Positions 34,790 to 43,842 of a DNA stretch of 64,000 nt are shown here, piece by piece. This DNA comes from Pseudomonas piscis (GTDB lineage: Bacteria; Pseudomonadota; Gammaproteobacteria; Pseudomonadales; Pseudomonadaceae): positions 434,001 to 498,000 of the forward strand of contig NZ_WHUV01000002.1 of NCBI RefSeq assembly GCF_009380155.1, given 5' to 3'. The notes under the pieces were generated by a model. It was not told the DNA's origin. It searched no databases and saw only the letters and a program-made list of their open reading frames with translations. Numbering within the stretch: the first letter of the stretch is position 1; every line of letters begins with the position of its first letter. Both the position numbers and the translations under genes were made by a program.

Positions 34790-36018
34790 TGCAGGTTGGC
34801 CTCGGGAATCCGGCATTCGTGCATCAGCTCGCGGACCCTCCCCAACAAGCCCTTGGGCCCGCAGAAACTGACCTGGATCTGCCCCGGATCGGTTTCCGCC
34901 GCCGCGCGCTTGAGGGTCTGGGCCAGGGGCTCGACGCCGCCGCTGTTGGCGACGAAACCGACACCGCGGGCCTGGGCCATGCCCTGCAAGGCATCGACAC
35001 TGGGGAAGGCCCGGGAGGGGTTGTAGCAATACACCAGGGTCGCCCGGTCGAGCTGGCCGGCGGCCTGGTCCTGCAGCCAGGCAATGAACGGCGAGATGCC
35101 GACGCCGCCGCCGATCCAGATTTCCCGGGCGGCCTGTAGCGGGCGCTTGAAGCGACCGTAAGGGGCGTAGATATCGGCCAGCATGCCGACCTTGACCTGC
35201 TTGTGCAGCCGCTGGGTGTAGTCGCCCAGGGCGCGGATCACGAACTCGATGCGCCCATCATGGGCCTGGGCGCTAGCGATGGTGAACGGGTGGGGTTCGC
35301 GCAAGCCCTTTTCCTGCATTGCCAGGAAGGCGAACTGTCCGGCCTTGAAGGGAAAGCCGCGGCCCTGGGGGATCAGCTCCAGATGCAACGAGTTGCGCTC
35401 GATGCGCACGGCGGTTACCTGGTATTCGCCGGCCTTGGCCAGGAACGGGTAGAGCAGCAGCTTGTACAGCGCCCCCAGGACGCCGAGCACGCACAGCAGG
35501 CCGAGCCAGATGCCTGACGGGTTGTCCAGGGCGATGGGCGACTTGAAGCTCAGCCAGTGCAGGATCACCACCAGGAACAGCGGCCCGGACAGCTTGTGCC
35601 ACCAGCGCCATTGGCTGTAGGGAATGTTGCGGTTCAAGGCCAGGAGGACGATCAGCCCCAGGGCCACGTAACTCAACTGGCGCACCAGGCGCGTCCAGTA
35701 TTTGGACAGCTCGAGGATCGGCACGCTGTCCCATTCATCCAGGTTGGCCTTGAACACCAGGTGGTAGCTGGCGAACGCCAGGGCCCAGATGCCCAGCCAT
35801 TTGTGGGTCTCGTACACGCGGTCCAGGCCGCCGAACAAGCGCTCGGTCCAGCGCCAGCGGCTCGATAGCAGGCAGGACAGGGCCATGTAGGCCAGGGCGG
35901 CGCTGCCCAGCACCAGGCTCAGGGTGGCGGACGTCAGCCAGGTCTGGCTGGGGATTTCCATCAGCAGGGTGAAGGTGGTGATCAGCAGGACGCCGACGAT
36001 CGTATGCCAGGTTCTCAA
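34765..36018 (-). CDS. Ferric-reductase-like membrane flavocytochrome
   Basis: About 417 residues. No ATG fits; I place the start at a TTG (36018) that lies ten bases past GGAG and gives a membrane helix at once. Six hydrophobic segments carry His pairs (T-H-K-W-L-G-I-W, S-Y-H-L-V-F, W-W-H-K-L-S-G, I-L-H-W-L-S-F) that would bind two haems. The C-terminal half is a FAD/NAD(P) reductase: H-P-F-T-I-A-S-A, then G-G-V-G-I-S-P-F and F-C-G-P-K-G. It moves electrons from NAD(P)H across the membrane, perhaps to ferric iron. Start uncertain; family clear. Confidence 0.85.
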   Translation of the reverse strand: MRTWHTIVGVLLITTFTLLMEIPSQTWLTSATLSLVLGSAALAYMALSCLLSSRWRWTERLFGGLDRVYETHKWLGIWALAFASYHLVFKANLDEWDSVPILELSKYWTRLVRQLSYVALGLIVLLALNRNIPYSQWRWWHKLSGPLFLVVILHWLSFKSPIALDNPSGIWLGLLCVLGVLGALYKLLLYPFLAKAGEYQVTAVRIERNSLHLELIPQGRGFPFKAGQFAFLAMQEKGLREPHPFTIASAQAHDGRIEFVIRALGDYTQRLHKQVKVGMLADIYAPYGRFKRPLQAAREIWIGGGVGISPFIAWLQDQAAGQLDRATLVYCYNPSRAFPSVDALQGMAQARGVGFVANSGGVEPLAQTLKRAAAETDPGQIQVSFCGPKGLLGRVRELMHECRIPEANLHYEFFEFR

Positions 36019-36351
36019 GGGTGCAGGACTCCGGTGAGCAAATGCCGTCAGGACGAAAGCATCGCCGCGACGGTACGGCGGGTAACGACGATGCAAGGAA
36101 CGATGTGCTGTGCTGCGACTAAAGTTGAATATGACAGGATTGTTCTCGCAACAGCGTGCGATTCTAGCCTGTGGCGCTGATTTTATGCTGATCTGTATCA
36201 GGGGCTTCAGTATTTTAATTGTTGAAAATGATCGACTATCAATCGCATTTTCATTCATTCGCGTAACGGACTGTGCTGCGCGGGCCACAAAGTGCGTCTA
36301 GCAGACCTTGGCCCCGCAGCCGTATCGGGGCCCGTGACGACGAGCCAGACC
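36019..36351. other. Divergent promoter region, ferric reductase / glutaminase
   Basis: About 330 bp, distinctly AT-rich in the right half. A seven-base inverted repeat GAAAATG ... CATTTTC (36224-36230, 36246-36252) with a 15-base centre lies about 200 bp from the reductase and 100 bp from glsB. GAAAATGAT within it matches the first half of a Fur box well (8 of 9) but the second half does not. The region carries the promoters of both genes; no gene is supported in it. Confidence 0.45.
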
Positions 36352-37260
36352 ATGCAAGCGCTGTTGAACCAGATTCTCGATGAAGTCCGCCCCCTGATCG
36401 GCCAAGGCCGGGTCGCCAGCTACATTCCGGCCCTGGCGGATGTGCCGGCCAACCAACTGGGGATCGCCGTCTATGGCAACGATGGCCAGGTGTTCAGTGC
36501 CGGTGACGCCGACACGGCGTTTTCGGTGCAGAGCATTTCCAAGGTCTTCAGCCTGGTGCAGGCCATCGGTCATTCCGGCGAGGCGATCTGGGAGCGGTTG
36601 GGGCACGAGCCTTCCGGGCAGCCGTTCAACTCCCTGGTGCAGCTGGAATTCGAGCGTGGCCGCCCGCGCAACCCCTTCATCAACGCTGGCGCCCTGGTGA
36701 TCTGCGATATCAACCAGTCGCGCTTTGCCGCGCCGGCCTTGTCCATGCGTGATTTCGTCCGGCGCTTGTCCGGCAATCCCCAGGTGCTGGTGGACGGCCG
36801 GGTGGCGGAGTCGGAGTACCAGCACCGCGCGCGCAACGCGGCCATGGCCTACCTGATGCAATCCTTCGGCAACTTCCACAACGATGTGGAGGCGGTGCTG
36901 CGCAGCTACTTCAGCCATTGCGCCTTGCGCATGAGTTGCGTCGACCTGGCCCGGGCCTTCTGCTTCCTGGCCAACGATGGTTTTTGCAAGCACAGCGGCG
37001 AGCAGATCCTGAGTCGCCGGCAGACCCAGCAGGTCAACTCGATCATGGCCACCAGCGGCTTGTACGACGAGGCCGGCAACTTTGCCTATCGGGTCGGCTT
37101 GCCGGGCAAGAGCGGGGTGGGTGGCGGGATTGTCGCAGTGGTGCCGGGGCAGTTCACGGTGTGCGTGTGGTCGCCGGAACTCAATGCTGCCGGCAACTCG
37201 CTGGTGGGCATGGCCGCCCTGGAATTGCTCAGCCAGCGTATTGGCTGGTCGGTGTTCTAG
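36352..37260 (+). CDS. glsB: Glutaminase
   Basis: 302 residues, the usual length. It converts L-glutamine to L-glutamate and ammonia. The serine-beta-lactamase-like catalytic motif is present as S-I-S-K (61-64) in [10 protein letters not shown], with other family marks in [14 protein letters not shown] and K-S-G-V-G-G-G-I. The frame opens 60 bases earlier, but the ATG at 36352 gives the normal N-terminus. Ribosome site is weak. Convergent with the LEA14-like gene, only six bases apart. Confidence 0.95.
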   Translation: MQALLNQILDEVRPLIGQGRVASYIPALADVPANQLGIAVYGNDGQVFSAGDADTAFSVQSISKVFSLVQAIGHSGEAIWERLGHEPSGQPFNSLVQLEFERGRPRNPFINAGALVICDINQSRFAAPALSMRDFVRRLSGNPQVLVDGRVAESEYQHRARNAAMAYLMQSFGNFHNDVEAVLRSYFSHCALRMSCVDLARAFCFLANDGFCKHSGEQILSRRQTQQVNSIMATSGLYDEAGNFAYRVGLPGKSGVGGGIVAVVPGQFTVCVWSPELNAAGNSLVGMAALELLSQRIGWSVF

Positions 37261-37266
37261 CTGGGC

Positions 37267-37731
37267 CTACCAGCTGCCTGCAGGGCTCGCCAGGCTGATC
37301 TGCCCGCGCTCGATGAAGCGCTGGGTACCGAACAGCCCGCCGGCCAGCTTGCCGCGCAGCACGTAGGGCAAGTTGTCCAGGCTCTGGGTCTGGCTCAGGC
37401 CCAGGGTCTGGCGCAATACCGAGAAGGCCGAGACGCTCACCGGTATCACCAGGATATCCTCGGCGTAGCGGCCGATATGCCCTTGCTGGTCGCTGACCCC
37501 GGAGGCCAGTGGCCGGCCGTTGACCTCCAGGTCCAGGGCCACGCCGTTGTAGTCGATGGGGGTCTCGTTGGGGTTCTGCAAGCGCAGCTTGATGGCGAAG
37601 CGCATCTCCAGTTCCTGGCTCGGCAGCGGCTCGATGCCGACCACGTTGATCGCCAGCGGATCGCGCTGGGGCAACAGGGCGCAGGCGCCGAGGCTGAGCA
37701 GGATCAGGGACAGGGCGATGAGTTTGCGCAT
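37267..37731 (-). CDS. LEA type 2 (LEA14-like) lipoprotein
   Basis: 154 residues with a lipobox L-G-A-C (Cys17) after a short hydrophobic signal, then one WHy/LEA_2 domain with F-A-I-K-L-R-L-Q-N-P-N-E-T-P-I-D-Y-N-G, the hallmark of the family. LEA14-like proteins are linked to desiccation and salt stress; bacterial members are envelope lipoproteins of unknown exact role. A 24-codon ORF ends within its ribosome site, too small to call. Confidence 0.9.
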   Translation of the reverse strand: MRKLIALSLILLSLGACALLPQRDPLAINVVGIEPLPSQELEMRFAIKLRLQNPNETPIDYNGVALDLEVNGRPLASGVSDQQGHIGRYAEDILVIPVSVSAFSVLRQTLGLSQTQSLDNLPYVLRGKLAGGLFGTQRFIERGQISLASPAGSW

Positions 37732-37816
37732 GGGCTACCTACTGGCGATGGGAGTGAATGACCACGGCGTCGCTATGGGGCTTGCGCTCGACGCTCTGGT
37801 TATTGTCGAGCATGCC

Positions 37817-37836
37817 ACAAGGCCCCTGGGGGCCTT
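37817..37836 (-). terminator. Hairpin after the NCS2 permease gene
   Basis: A perfect GC-rich palindrome, CAAGGCCCC/GGGGCCTTG with a two-base centre, 34 bases past the permease stop codon. It lacks a T run, so termination is only probable. Confidence 0.4.
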
Positions 37837-37869
37837 GCTTGACGCACGCAGGATAGACGCCGTTGCGCC

Positions 37870-39309
37870 TCAGGAGTTCGCCTTGGCGTCCCGATCCGGG
37901 TCCTGCATGACCTTGAGGGTCGCGGCTTCAGGGTCGAATTCGTCTTCTTCCAGCTCCAGGAATTCTTCGGGCAGGAAGATATTGAGGAATATCGCGCAGA
38001 AGGCGCCGACGGTGATCGGCGATTCGAAGATGTTGTGCAAGGCCTTGGGCAGTTCACGCAGCACTTCGGGCACCGCCGCCACGCCCAGGCCCATGCCTAG
38101 GGAAATCGCCACGATCAGCACGTTGCGCCGGTGCAGGCCGGCCTCGGCGAGGATCTTGATCCCGGCCACCGCCACGGTGCCGAACATGATCAGGGTCGCG
38201 CCGCCCAGCACTGGCTTGGGCATCAATTGCAGCACCGCGCCGATGACCGGGAACAGCCCCAGCAGCACCAGCAGCCCGGCGATGAAGTAGGCCACGTAGC
38301 GACTGGCGACGCCGGTGAGTTGGATCACGCCGTTGTTCTGGGCGAAGGTCACCATCGGCAGGCTGTTGAACACCGCCGCCACCGCCGAGTTGAAACCATC
38401 GGCCAGCAGGCCGGACTTGATGCGCTTGATGTACAGCGGGCCCTTGACCGGCTGCTGGGAAATCATCGAGTTGGCCGTGAGGTCGCCGGCGGCTTCCAGT
38501 GGCGAGATCAGGAAGATCACTGCCAGGGGGATGAAGGCGATCAGGTCGAAGGAGAAACCGTACTTGAACGGCACCGGAATACTCACCAGGGGCACTTCGG
38601 GCATGGCAGCCATGTCCACCCGGCCCAGCATCCAGGCCACCAGGAAGCCCAGGGTCAGGCCGATGACGATGGAGCCCAGGCGCAACATCGGATTGTTGAA
38701 GCGGTTCAACACCACGATGGTCAGCAGCACCAGCGCCGCCAGGCCCAGGTTGCTGGCGGCGCCCAGGTCGCTGGCGCCATAGCCGCCGGCCATGTCGGTG
38801 ACCGCCACCTTGATCAGCGACAGGCCCATCAGGGTGATGATGGTGCCGGTGACCACTGGGGTGATCAGTTTGCGCAGCTTGCCGATGAACTGGCTGAGGA
38901 ACATCTCGATGAAGGCGGCGACGAAGCAGATGCCGAAGATGGTCGAGAGAATCTCGTTGGTGTCGCCACCCCGGCCCTTGACCATGAAACCGGCGCTGAG
39001 CAGCACGCTGATGAACGAGAAACTGGTGCCTTGCACGCACAGCAGGCCCGAACCGATGGGGCCCAGGCGCCGGGCCTGGACGAAGGTGCCCAGGCCCGAG
39101 ACGAACAGCGCCATGCTGATCAGGTACGGCAATTCGCTTTCAAGGCCCAGCACGCCGCCGAAGATCAGGGTCGGGCTGATGATGCCGACGAAGCTGGCCA
39201 GCACGTGCTGCAGGGCGGCGAAGATCGCCGCGCTGAAGTGTGGCCGATCGTTGAGGCCATAGATCAGGTCGGACTTGTAGCGGGGAGGGGAGTGTTCGGA
39301 TGCGCTCAT
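37870..39309 (-). CDS. NCS2-family nucleobase:cation symporter (xanthine/uric acid/uracil type)
   Basis: 479 residues; ATG at 39309 chosen because M-S-A-S-E-H follows a plausible leader, the 70-residue extension upstream having no support. The NCS2 signature is clear: F-A-Q-N-N-G-V-I-Q-L-T-G-V-A-S-R in helix 10 and P-L-E-A-A-G-D-L in helix 8. About 14 membrane segments are expected. The Q-N-N-G form and the acidic C-terminal tail suit purine (xanthine or urate) carriers better than uracil carriers. No purine catabolic genes are in view. Confidence 0.9.
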   Translation of the reverse strand: MSASEHSPPRYKSDLIYGLNDRPHFSAAIFAALQHVLASFVGIISPTLIFGGVLGLESELPYLISMALFVSGLGTFVQARRLGPIGSGLLCVQGTSFSFISVLLSAGFMVKGRGGDTNEILSTIFGICFVAAFIEMFLSQFIGKLRKLITPVVTGTIITLMGLSLIKVAVTDMAGGYGASDLGAASNLGLAALVLLTIVVLNRFNNPMLRLGSIVIGLTLGFLVAWMLGRVDMAAMPEVPLVSIPVPFKYGFSFDLIAFIPLAVIFLISPLEAAGDLTANSMISQQPVKGPLYIKRIKSGLLADGFNSAVAAVFNSLPMVTFAQNNGVIQLTGVASRYVAYFIAGLLVLLGLFPVIGAVLQLMPKPVLGGATLIMFGTVAVAGIKILAEAGLHRRNVLIVAISLGMGLGVAAVPEVLRELPKALHNIFESPITVGAFCAIFLNIFLPEEFLELEEDEFDPEAATLKVMQDPDRDAKANS

Positions 39310-39504
39310 GAAGGAAGGCCTGCCAGTGGCACGTGGATACAACGGGGGCACGCGCCGGAAAGTGGACGGGACTTGGGCCCAAGAGCTGCCATCAGCAGGC
39401 ATCCAGGGACCCGGTCGGAAAAAATGGAGGCGCAGGATGCCAGAAAGGGGCGGCTGCCAGAAGGGCAGGCGGGTATAAAAAACCAACTTCCAAGGGATAC
39501 GAAA

Positions 39505-39523
39505 GATACTGTTTCTCATTTGC
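39505..39523 (+). promoter_or_regulatory. Candidate Fur box upstream of the ECF sigma gene
   Basis: GATACTGTTTCTCATTTGC agrees with the 19-base Fur consensus GATAATGATAATCATTATC at 13 positions. It lies 46 bp before the ECF sigma start, where Fur-iron would shut off the fecI-fecR pair in iron-rich conditions. Confidence 0.65.
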
Positions 39524-39568
39524 CTTTATGGAATAATCCGCGTCCCCCGATCTACGGACCGCCCCTCG

Positions 39569-40081
39569 ATGCTGCCGATACCCAGCCTGCTGCGCAGCTT
39601 TCAAGAGCACTACGACGACCTGCTGAAGTTTCTCACCCGGCGCATGAACGACCGCCAGCGGGCGGCGGATGTGGCCCAGGACACCTACCTTAAACTGCTC
39701 AAGGTCGAGCAGCAGGCGCTGGAGGTCCAGAACGACCGCGGCTTCATTTTTCGCGTGGCCGGCAACCTGGCCATCGATACCCTGCGTCGCGAACAACGCC
39801 TGGCCGCCAACCTGGTTGAAGCCCCCGAGCATGGCGAGGCGGTGGACCCGGCTCCGGCCCCCGAGGCGGTACTGCTGGCCAAGGAGCGCCTGGAGGTGCT
39901 CGACCAGGCCCTGCGCCAGCTGTCCGACAATGCGCGCCAGGCCCTGCTGCTCAATCGCCTGGAGGGCCTGACCCAGGCCCAGATCGCTGTGCGGCTGGGC
40001 GTTTCCGAAAGCATGGTGGCAAAATACATCGGCCAGGCCCTGCGCCATTGCCGCGACTGGCTGCAACAGCACCATGAATGA
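39569..40081 (+). CDS. FecI-type ECF sigma factor
   Basis: 170 residues. Region 2 appears as F-L-T-R-R-M-N-D-R-Q-R-A-A-D-V-A-Q-D-T-Y-L-K and region 4 as L-T-Q-A-Q-I-A-V-R-L-G-V-S-E-S-M-V, the iron-starvation group. It directs RNA polymerase to the promoter of the receptor gene that follows. A Fur box precedes it. It overlaps fecR by eight bases, so both are made together. Ribosome site is weak. Confidence 0.93.
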   Translation: MLPIPSLLRSFQEHYDDLLKFLTRRMNDRQRAADVAQDTYLKLLKVEQQALEVQNDRGFIFRVAGNLAIDTLRREQRLAANLVEAPEHGEAVDPAPAPEAVLLAKERLEVLDQALRQLSDNARQALLLNRLEGLTQAQIAVRLGVSESMVAKYIGQALRHCRDWLQQHHE

Positions 40082-41033
40082 TCCCCACCTGCTTGCCGAC
40101 GCCGCCATGACCGATGCTCCCGAAAACCTCGACGACACCGCCATCGACTGGCTGGTGCTGCTGCACTCCGGCCAGGCCACCGCGGCCCAGCGCATGGCGT
40201 TCCAGCAGTGGCGCCAGCGCAGCCCGGCCCACATCCGGGCGGCGGATGAGGCTCAACGGCTGTGGGGTGACCTGGGCCAGACCCAGGCTGCGCAGCAGCA
40301 CTCGCAGGCTGCTCGCCCGGCAGCCAGGGTCCATCGCTGGTGGCCGGCGCTGGCCGCTTCACTGTTGCTGGCCCTGGGTAGCGTGATTGGCTGGCAGCAA
40401 TGGCCGGCCTGGACCTCGGACTACCACACCGGCGTGGGCCAGCAACAACACTTGACCCTGGCCGATGGCTCGCGGGTGATCCTCAACAGCGCCAGCGCCT
40501 TGTCGGTGGCTTATTCGGCGGACGAGCGGCGGGTGGTCCTGGAGCAGGGCGAGGCGCTGTTCGAACCAGTGGCCGATGGGCAGCGACCGTTCGTGGTCCA
40601 GGTTCGTGGCCAGCGTCTGCAGGGTGCGGGTGGAACGTTCAGCGTGCGTCGTGATGGTGACCAGCTGACGGTGGTGGTGCGCGAGGGCCAGGTGCAATTC
40701 ACCGGCGATCATGCCCCGGTGCTGCTGCAGGCCGACCAGCGTCTGCAGTACCAGGCCGGCCAGCCGCTCCTGGCCCAACAGAAGGTGGACGCCGCCAGCC
40801 TGACCGCCTGGCAGCGCGGCAAGCTGATTTTCAACGGCCGGCCGCTGGGCGAGGTGATCGGCGAACTGGAGCGCTACCAGCATGGGCGCATCCTGGTTTC
40901 CGACCGGCAATTGGCGGACCTGGCCATCAGCGGCGTGTTCGACCTCAACGATCCCCAGGGTTCGCTGCGCACCTTGCAGCAACGCTATCCCTTGCAGATC
41001 ACCTACTTGCCATGGCTGGCACTGCTGCACTGA
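40074..41033 (+). CDS. FecR-family regulator of the adjacent ECF sigma factor
   Basis: 319 residues. N-terminal sigma-binding domain with A-I-D-W-L-V-L-L-H-S-G and M-A-F-Q-Q-W-R-Q-R-S-P; membrane helix at about 88-110; periplasmic FecR domain with L-A-D-G-S-R-V-I-L-N-S-A-S-A and a C-terminal STN-like part (L-I-F-N-G-R-P-L-G-E-V). It receives the signal from the receptor's N-terminal domain and releases or activates the sigma factor. Overlaps the sigma gene by eight bases; the receptor gene follows at 110 bp. Confidence 0.93.
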   Translation: MNDPHLLADAAMTDAPENLDDTAIDWLVLLHSGQATAAQRMAFQQWRQRSPAHIRAADEAQRLWGDLGQTQAAQQHSQAARPAARVHRWWPALAASLLLALGSVIGWQQWPAWTSDYHTGVGQQQHLTLADGSRVILNSASALSVAYSADERRVVLEQGEALFEPVADGQRPFVVQVRGQRLQGAGGTFSVRRDGDQLTVVVREGQVQFTGDHAPVLLQADQRLQYQAGQPLLAQQKVDAASLTAWQRGKLIFNGRPLGEVIGELERYQHGRILVSDRQLADLAISGVFDLNDPQGSLRTLQQRYPLQITYLPWLALLH

Positions 41034-41089
41034 AATTTTTTTGCAGCGGGTGCTGCAAGTTCCTTTCCGGCCAATCGTCGTAGTGAGAC

Positions 41090-41108
41090 TGAGAAGGCAA
41101 TCATTCTC
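41090..41108 (+). promoter_or_regulatory. Weak Fur-box-like site upstream of the receptor gene
   Basis: The stretch ending AATCATTCTC agrees with the Fur consensus at about 11 of 19 positions, almost all in its right half. It sits 35 bp before the receptor start, where the FecI-type promoter must also lie, so the match may reflect that instead. Confidence 0.3.
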
Positions 41109-41142
41109 ATTGACGTCATTTCAACGGGTTGGGAAGGAACAC

Positions 41143-43593
41143 GTGAAAGCTATGTTCAAGCTGTCGATACTCGGGCGCGGTCAACACCTGGTGCGCCGCA
41201 CATTACTGGCCCAGGCCGTACTCGCCGGGGCCCTGGGCCCGCTGCTGGCCCAGGCGCAACAGCCACTGCCCGCCAGCCAGGCTGGTGCAGCCCAGGAGCG
41301 CCGTGTGTCTTTGCAGTTGCCGGCCCAGCCCCTGGACCAGGCCCTGACCCGTTTCGCCGACCAGGCCGACCTGCGCTTGCTTTACACCACCAGTGATGTG
41401 GCGGGCCTGCAGGCACCGGCCCTCGCCGGTGAAATCACCATCGCCCAGGCCCTGCAAGCCCTGCTGGCCGGCAGTGGCATGAGCTGGTCGTTCAGCGATG
41501 GGCGCACGGTCATCCTGCGTCGTGCCGAGCCTGCGGCGAGCAGCCTCAATCTCAAGCCGACCCAGGTCACCGTGGCGTCGCGTACCAGCACCGCGATCAG
41601 CGAGATCCCCGGCACCGTCTGGGTGGTGGAACAGAGCCAGTTGCGCGAGCAGTTGGAAACCGGAGTCAGCCTCAAGGAAGCCATCGGCAAGCTGGTGCCG
41701 GGCCTGGACCTGGCGCCGGAAGGCCGTACCAACTATGGCCAGAACATGCGTGGGCGCAACGTGCTGGTGATGATCGACGGGGTCAGCCAGAACAGCTCCC
41801 GGGGCTTGTCGCGCCAGTTCGACAGCATCTCGCCGTTCAACGTCGAACGTGTGGAAGTGCTGTCCGGGGCCAGCGCGATCTATGGCGGCGGCGCCACCGG
41901 CGGCATCATCAATATAGTCACCAAGAAGGGCGAGCCGGGTCCGGCGCGTTTCGAGACCCAGATCGGTGCCAGCAGCGGCTTCAACAACAGCGACGACTTG
42001 ACCACCCGTATCGCCCAGTCGGTGAGCGGCGGCAACGAAGCCATCAGCGGTCGCCTGGCCGTGGCCGGCGAGCAGAACCAGGCGTTCTACGATGGCGCCG
42101 GCAAGCAGATCTTCATCGACAATACCCAGACCGACCTGCAGTACAACCGCACCATCGACCTGATGGGCAGCCTGGCCATGAACTTCAACGAGGAGCAGAG
42201 CCTGGGCCTCTTGGCCCAGTATTACGACTCGGGCAACCACGGCAGCACCGGGATCTACTTTCCCAACCTCAAGAACCAGGCCCCCTCGAACCTGGAAGAC
42301 GCCAAGTTGCGTGGCGGCTACTCCACCGACCTGGAACCGCGCACCCGGCGCCTGTTGCTCAATGCCAACTATCACCACGCCGACGTGCTGGGCCAGGATT
42401 TCTACCTGCAGGCCTCGTACCGCAAGGAAAACGACAACTTCTATCCGTTTCCCTACTACAACACCGGCAAGCCGACCGGTTCCAAGGGCGTGTACTTCGC
42501 CGCCTCGCAGCAGAACTTCGAGGTCAGCAGCCTCAAGGCGCTGTTGGCCAAGGAGTTCGACACCGTCAAGCTGACCTATGGCGTGGACCTGGATCGCGAG
42601 CGCTTCAACGCCGAGCAGAGCACGTTCGATCAGCGGGTGTCGTCAGAGAGTGGTGGCCTGGACCTGGTGACCCAGAGCAAGGCCGCGCGCTATCCCAGCT
42701 ATCGGGTCGATGGCCTGTCCGCCTATACCCAGCTGGATTGGCACGCCACGGACAACCTGACGGTCTCCGGTGGTTATCGGCGCCAGCAGATGGACGTGGA
42801 TGTCGGGCGGTTCAAGAACGTGCCGGGGGGCAACAACGATTACCAGGTCAACCTGTTCAACCTGGGCACCATCTATGACTTCAAGGACGGCCATCAGGTC
42901 TGGGTCAACTACGGCGAGGGCTTCGATCTGCCGGACCCGGCCAAGTTCTACGGCAAGCCGGGGCTGAGCGTCGACGACAACCCCCTGGCCGGGATCAAGA
43001 GTCGCCAGGTGGAAACCGGCTGGCGTTTCTCCGATAGCGATTGGGATGCCCAGGCGGCGCTGTACTACATCTGGTCGGACAAGGTCATCACCACCGACAA
43101 CGCGACCCTGACCATCGACGTCAAGGACCAGAAGAGCCGCGACTATGGCTTCGAAAGCGCCCTGACCCGGCATTTCGAGAGCGGCTGGGAGGCGGGTGGC
43201 ACCCTGCACCTGGTGCGTTCCGAGGAGGAGGGCAAGAACGGCGGCTGGATCAAGCGTGATGCGCGCTACGCCTCGCTGTCCAAGTCCACGGCCTTCATCG
43301 GTTGGAAGGGCGATAGTCAAAGCGTGCGCCTGCAGGGCAACCATGCCTTCACCCTCAAGGACGATGCCGACCACACCATCGACGGCTACACCACCTTCGA
43401 CCTGCTGGGCAGCCAGGACACCGGCTTCGGCACCTTCAGCGGGGGTATCCAGAACCTGCTGAACAAGCAGTACAGCACGGTCTGGGGCCAGCGCGCGAAG
43501 CTGTTCTATTCGCCGACGTATGGGCCCGAGTACCTCTATGACTACCAGGGTCGCGGCCGCACCTACACCCTGAGCTGGACCATGGCCTATTGA
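41143..43593 (+). CDS. IutA-like TonB-dependent siderophore receptor with signalling domain
   Basis: 816 residues starting at GTG with AAGGA six bases upstream. A signal peptide (ending A-Q-A-Q) is followed by an STN signalling domain (about 50-105: L-P-A-Q-P-L-D-Q-A-L), then the plug and 22-strand barrel. The plug and the end match ferric aerobactin receptor IutA closely: R-T-N-Y-G-Q-N-M-R-G-R, L-Y/I-Y-G-G-G-A-T-G-G, I-I-N-I-V-T-K-K-G, and W-G-Q-R-A ... Y-D-Y-Q-G-R-G-R-T-Y. It likely takes up ferric aerobactin or a related citrate-hydroxamate (compare ChtA). The STN domain and the fecI/fecR genes before it make this a cell-surface signalling receptor, which the enterobacterial IutA is not. 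Confidence 0.9.
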   Translation: MKAMFKLSILGRGQHLVRRTLLAQAVLAGALGPLLAQAQQPLPASQAGAAQERRVSLQLPAQPLDQALTRFADQADLRLLYTTSDVAGLQAPALAGEITIAQALQALLAGSGMSWSFSDGRTVILRRAEPAASSLNLKPTQVTVASRTSTAISEIPGTVWVVEQSQLREQLETGVSLKEAIGKLVPGLDLAPEGRTNYGQNMRGRNVLVMIDGVSQNSSRGLSRQFDSISPFNVERVEVLSGASAIYGGGATGGIINIVTKKGEPGPARFETQIGASSGFNNSDDLTTRIAQSVSGGNEAISGRLAVAGEQNQAFYDGAGKQIFIDNTQTDLQYNRTIDLMGSLAMNFNEEQSLGLLAQYYDSGNHGSTGIYFPNLKNQAPSNLEDAKLRGGYSTDLEPRTRRLLLNANYHHADVLGQDFYLQASYRKENDNFYPFPYYNTGKPTGSKGVYFAASQQNFEVSSLKALLAKEFDTVKLTYGVDLDRERFNAEQSTFDQRVSSESGGLDLVTQSKAARYPSYRVDGLSAYTQLDWHATDNLTVSGGYRRQQMDVDVGRFKNVPGGNNDYQVNLFNLGTIYDFKDGHQVWVNYGEGFDLPDPAKFYGKPGLSVDDNPLAGIKSRQVETGWRFSDSDWDAQAALYYIWSDKVITTDNATLTIDVKDQKSRDYGFESALTRHFESGWEAGGTLHLVRSEEEGKNGGWIKRDARYASLSKSTAFIGWKGDSQSVRLQGNHAFTLKDDADHTIDGYTTFDLLGSQDTGFGTFSGGIQNLLNKQYSTVWGQRAKLFYSPTYGPEYLYDYQGRGRTYTLSWTMAY

Positions 43594-43608
43594 TTCACCG
43601 CTGAGCCG

Positions 43609-43780
43609 GTAGCCGTTGCCGAGGTGGCGCAGCGGTCGCAGCAACTCGATCCGCTTGCCTCATCGGTGCCCGTTGCGCGGGCATGCGCAGCCGTCGGCGG
43701 CCACACGCAGCTGTTGTAGCCGTTGCCGAACGTGCGAGGCTGCGACCGGCTGCGGAGCACCCGCAGGGTCCGTGTCTGCT
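43609..43780. repeat. Two copies of a Pseudomonas intergenic repeat
   Basis: GTAGCCGTTGCCGA occurs at 43609-43622 and again at 43716-43729 in the same orientation, each followed by GC-rich sequence with GCGGTCGCAG or GCTGCGACCGG. The core is the same as that of the pair at 12868-12965 with one base changed. They lie between the receptor gene and the WYL regulator. Confidence 0.5.
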
Positions 43781-43842
43781 GACAGTTTCTGTCAGGAGGC
43801 TCTGCTATCCTGCGGCGGATTTTTTCCGGGAGTCCAGCCAAG

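Noticed and set aside
37739..37813. 24-codon ORF upstream of the LEA14-like gene
   Set aside because: No ribosome site and too short to judge; might act as a leader but nothing shows it.
38131..39693. 520-codon forward ORF opposite the NCS2 permease
   Set aside because: Gln/Ala/His-rich shadow that also runs over the start of the ECF sigma gene.
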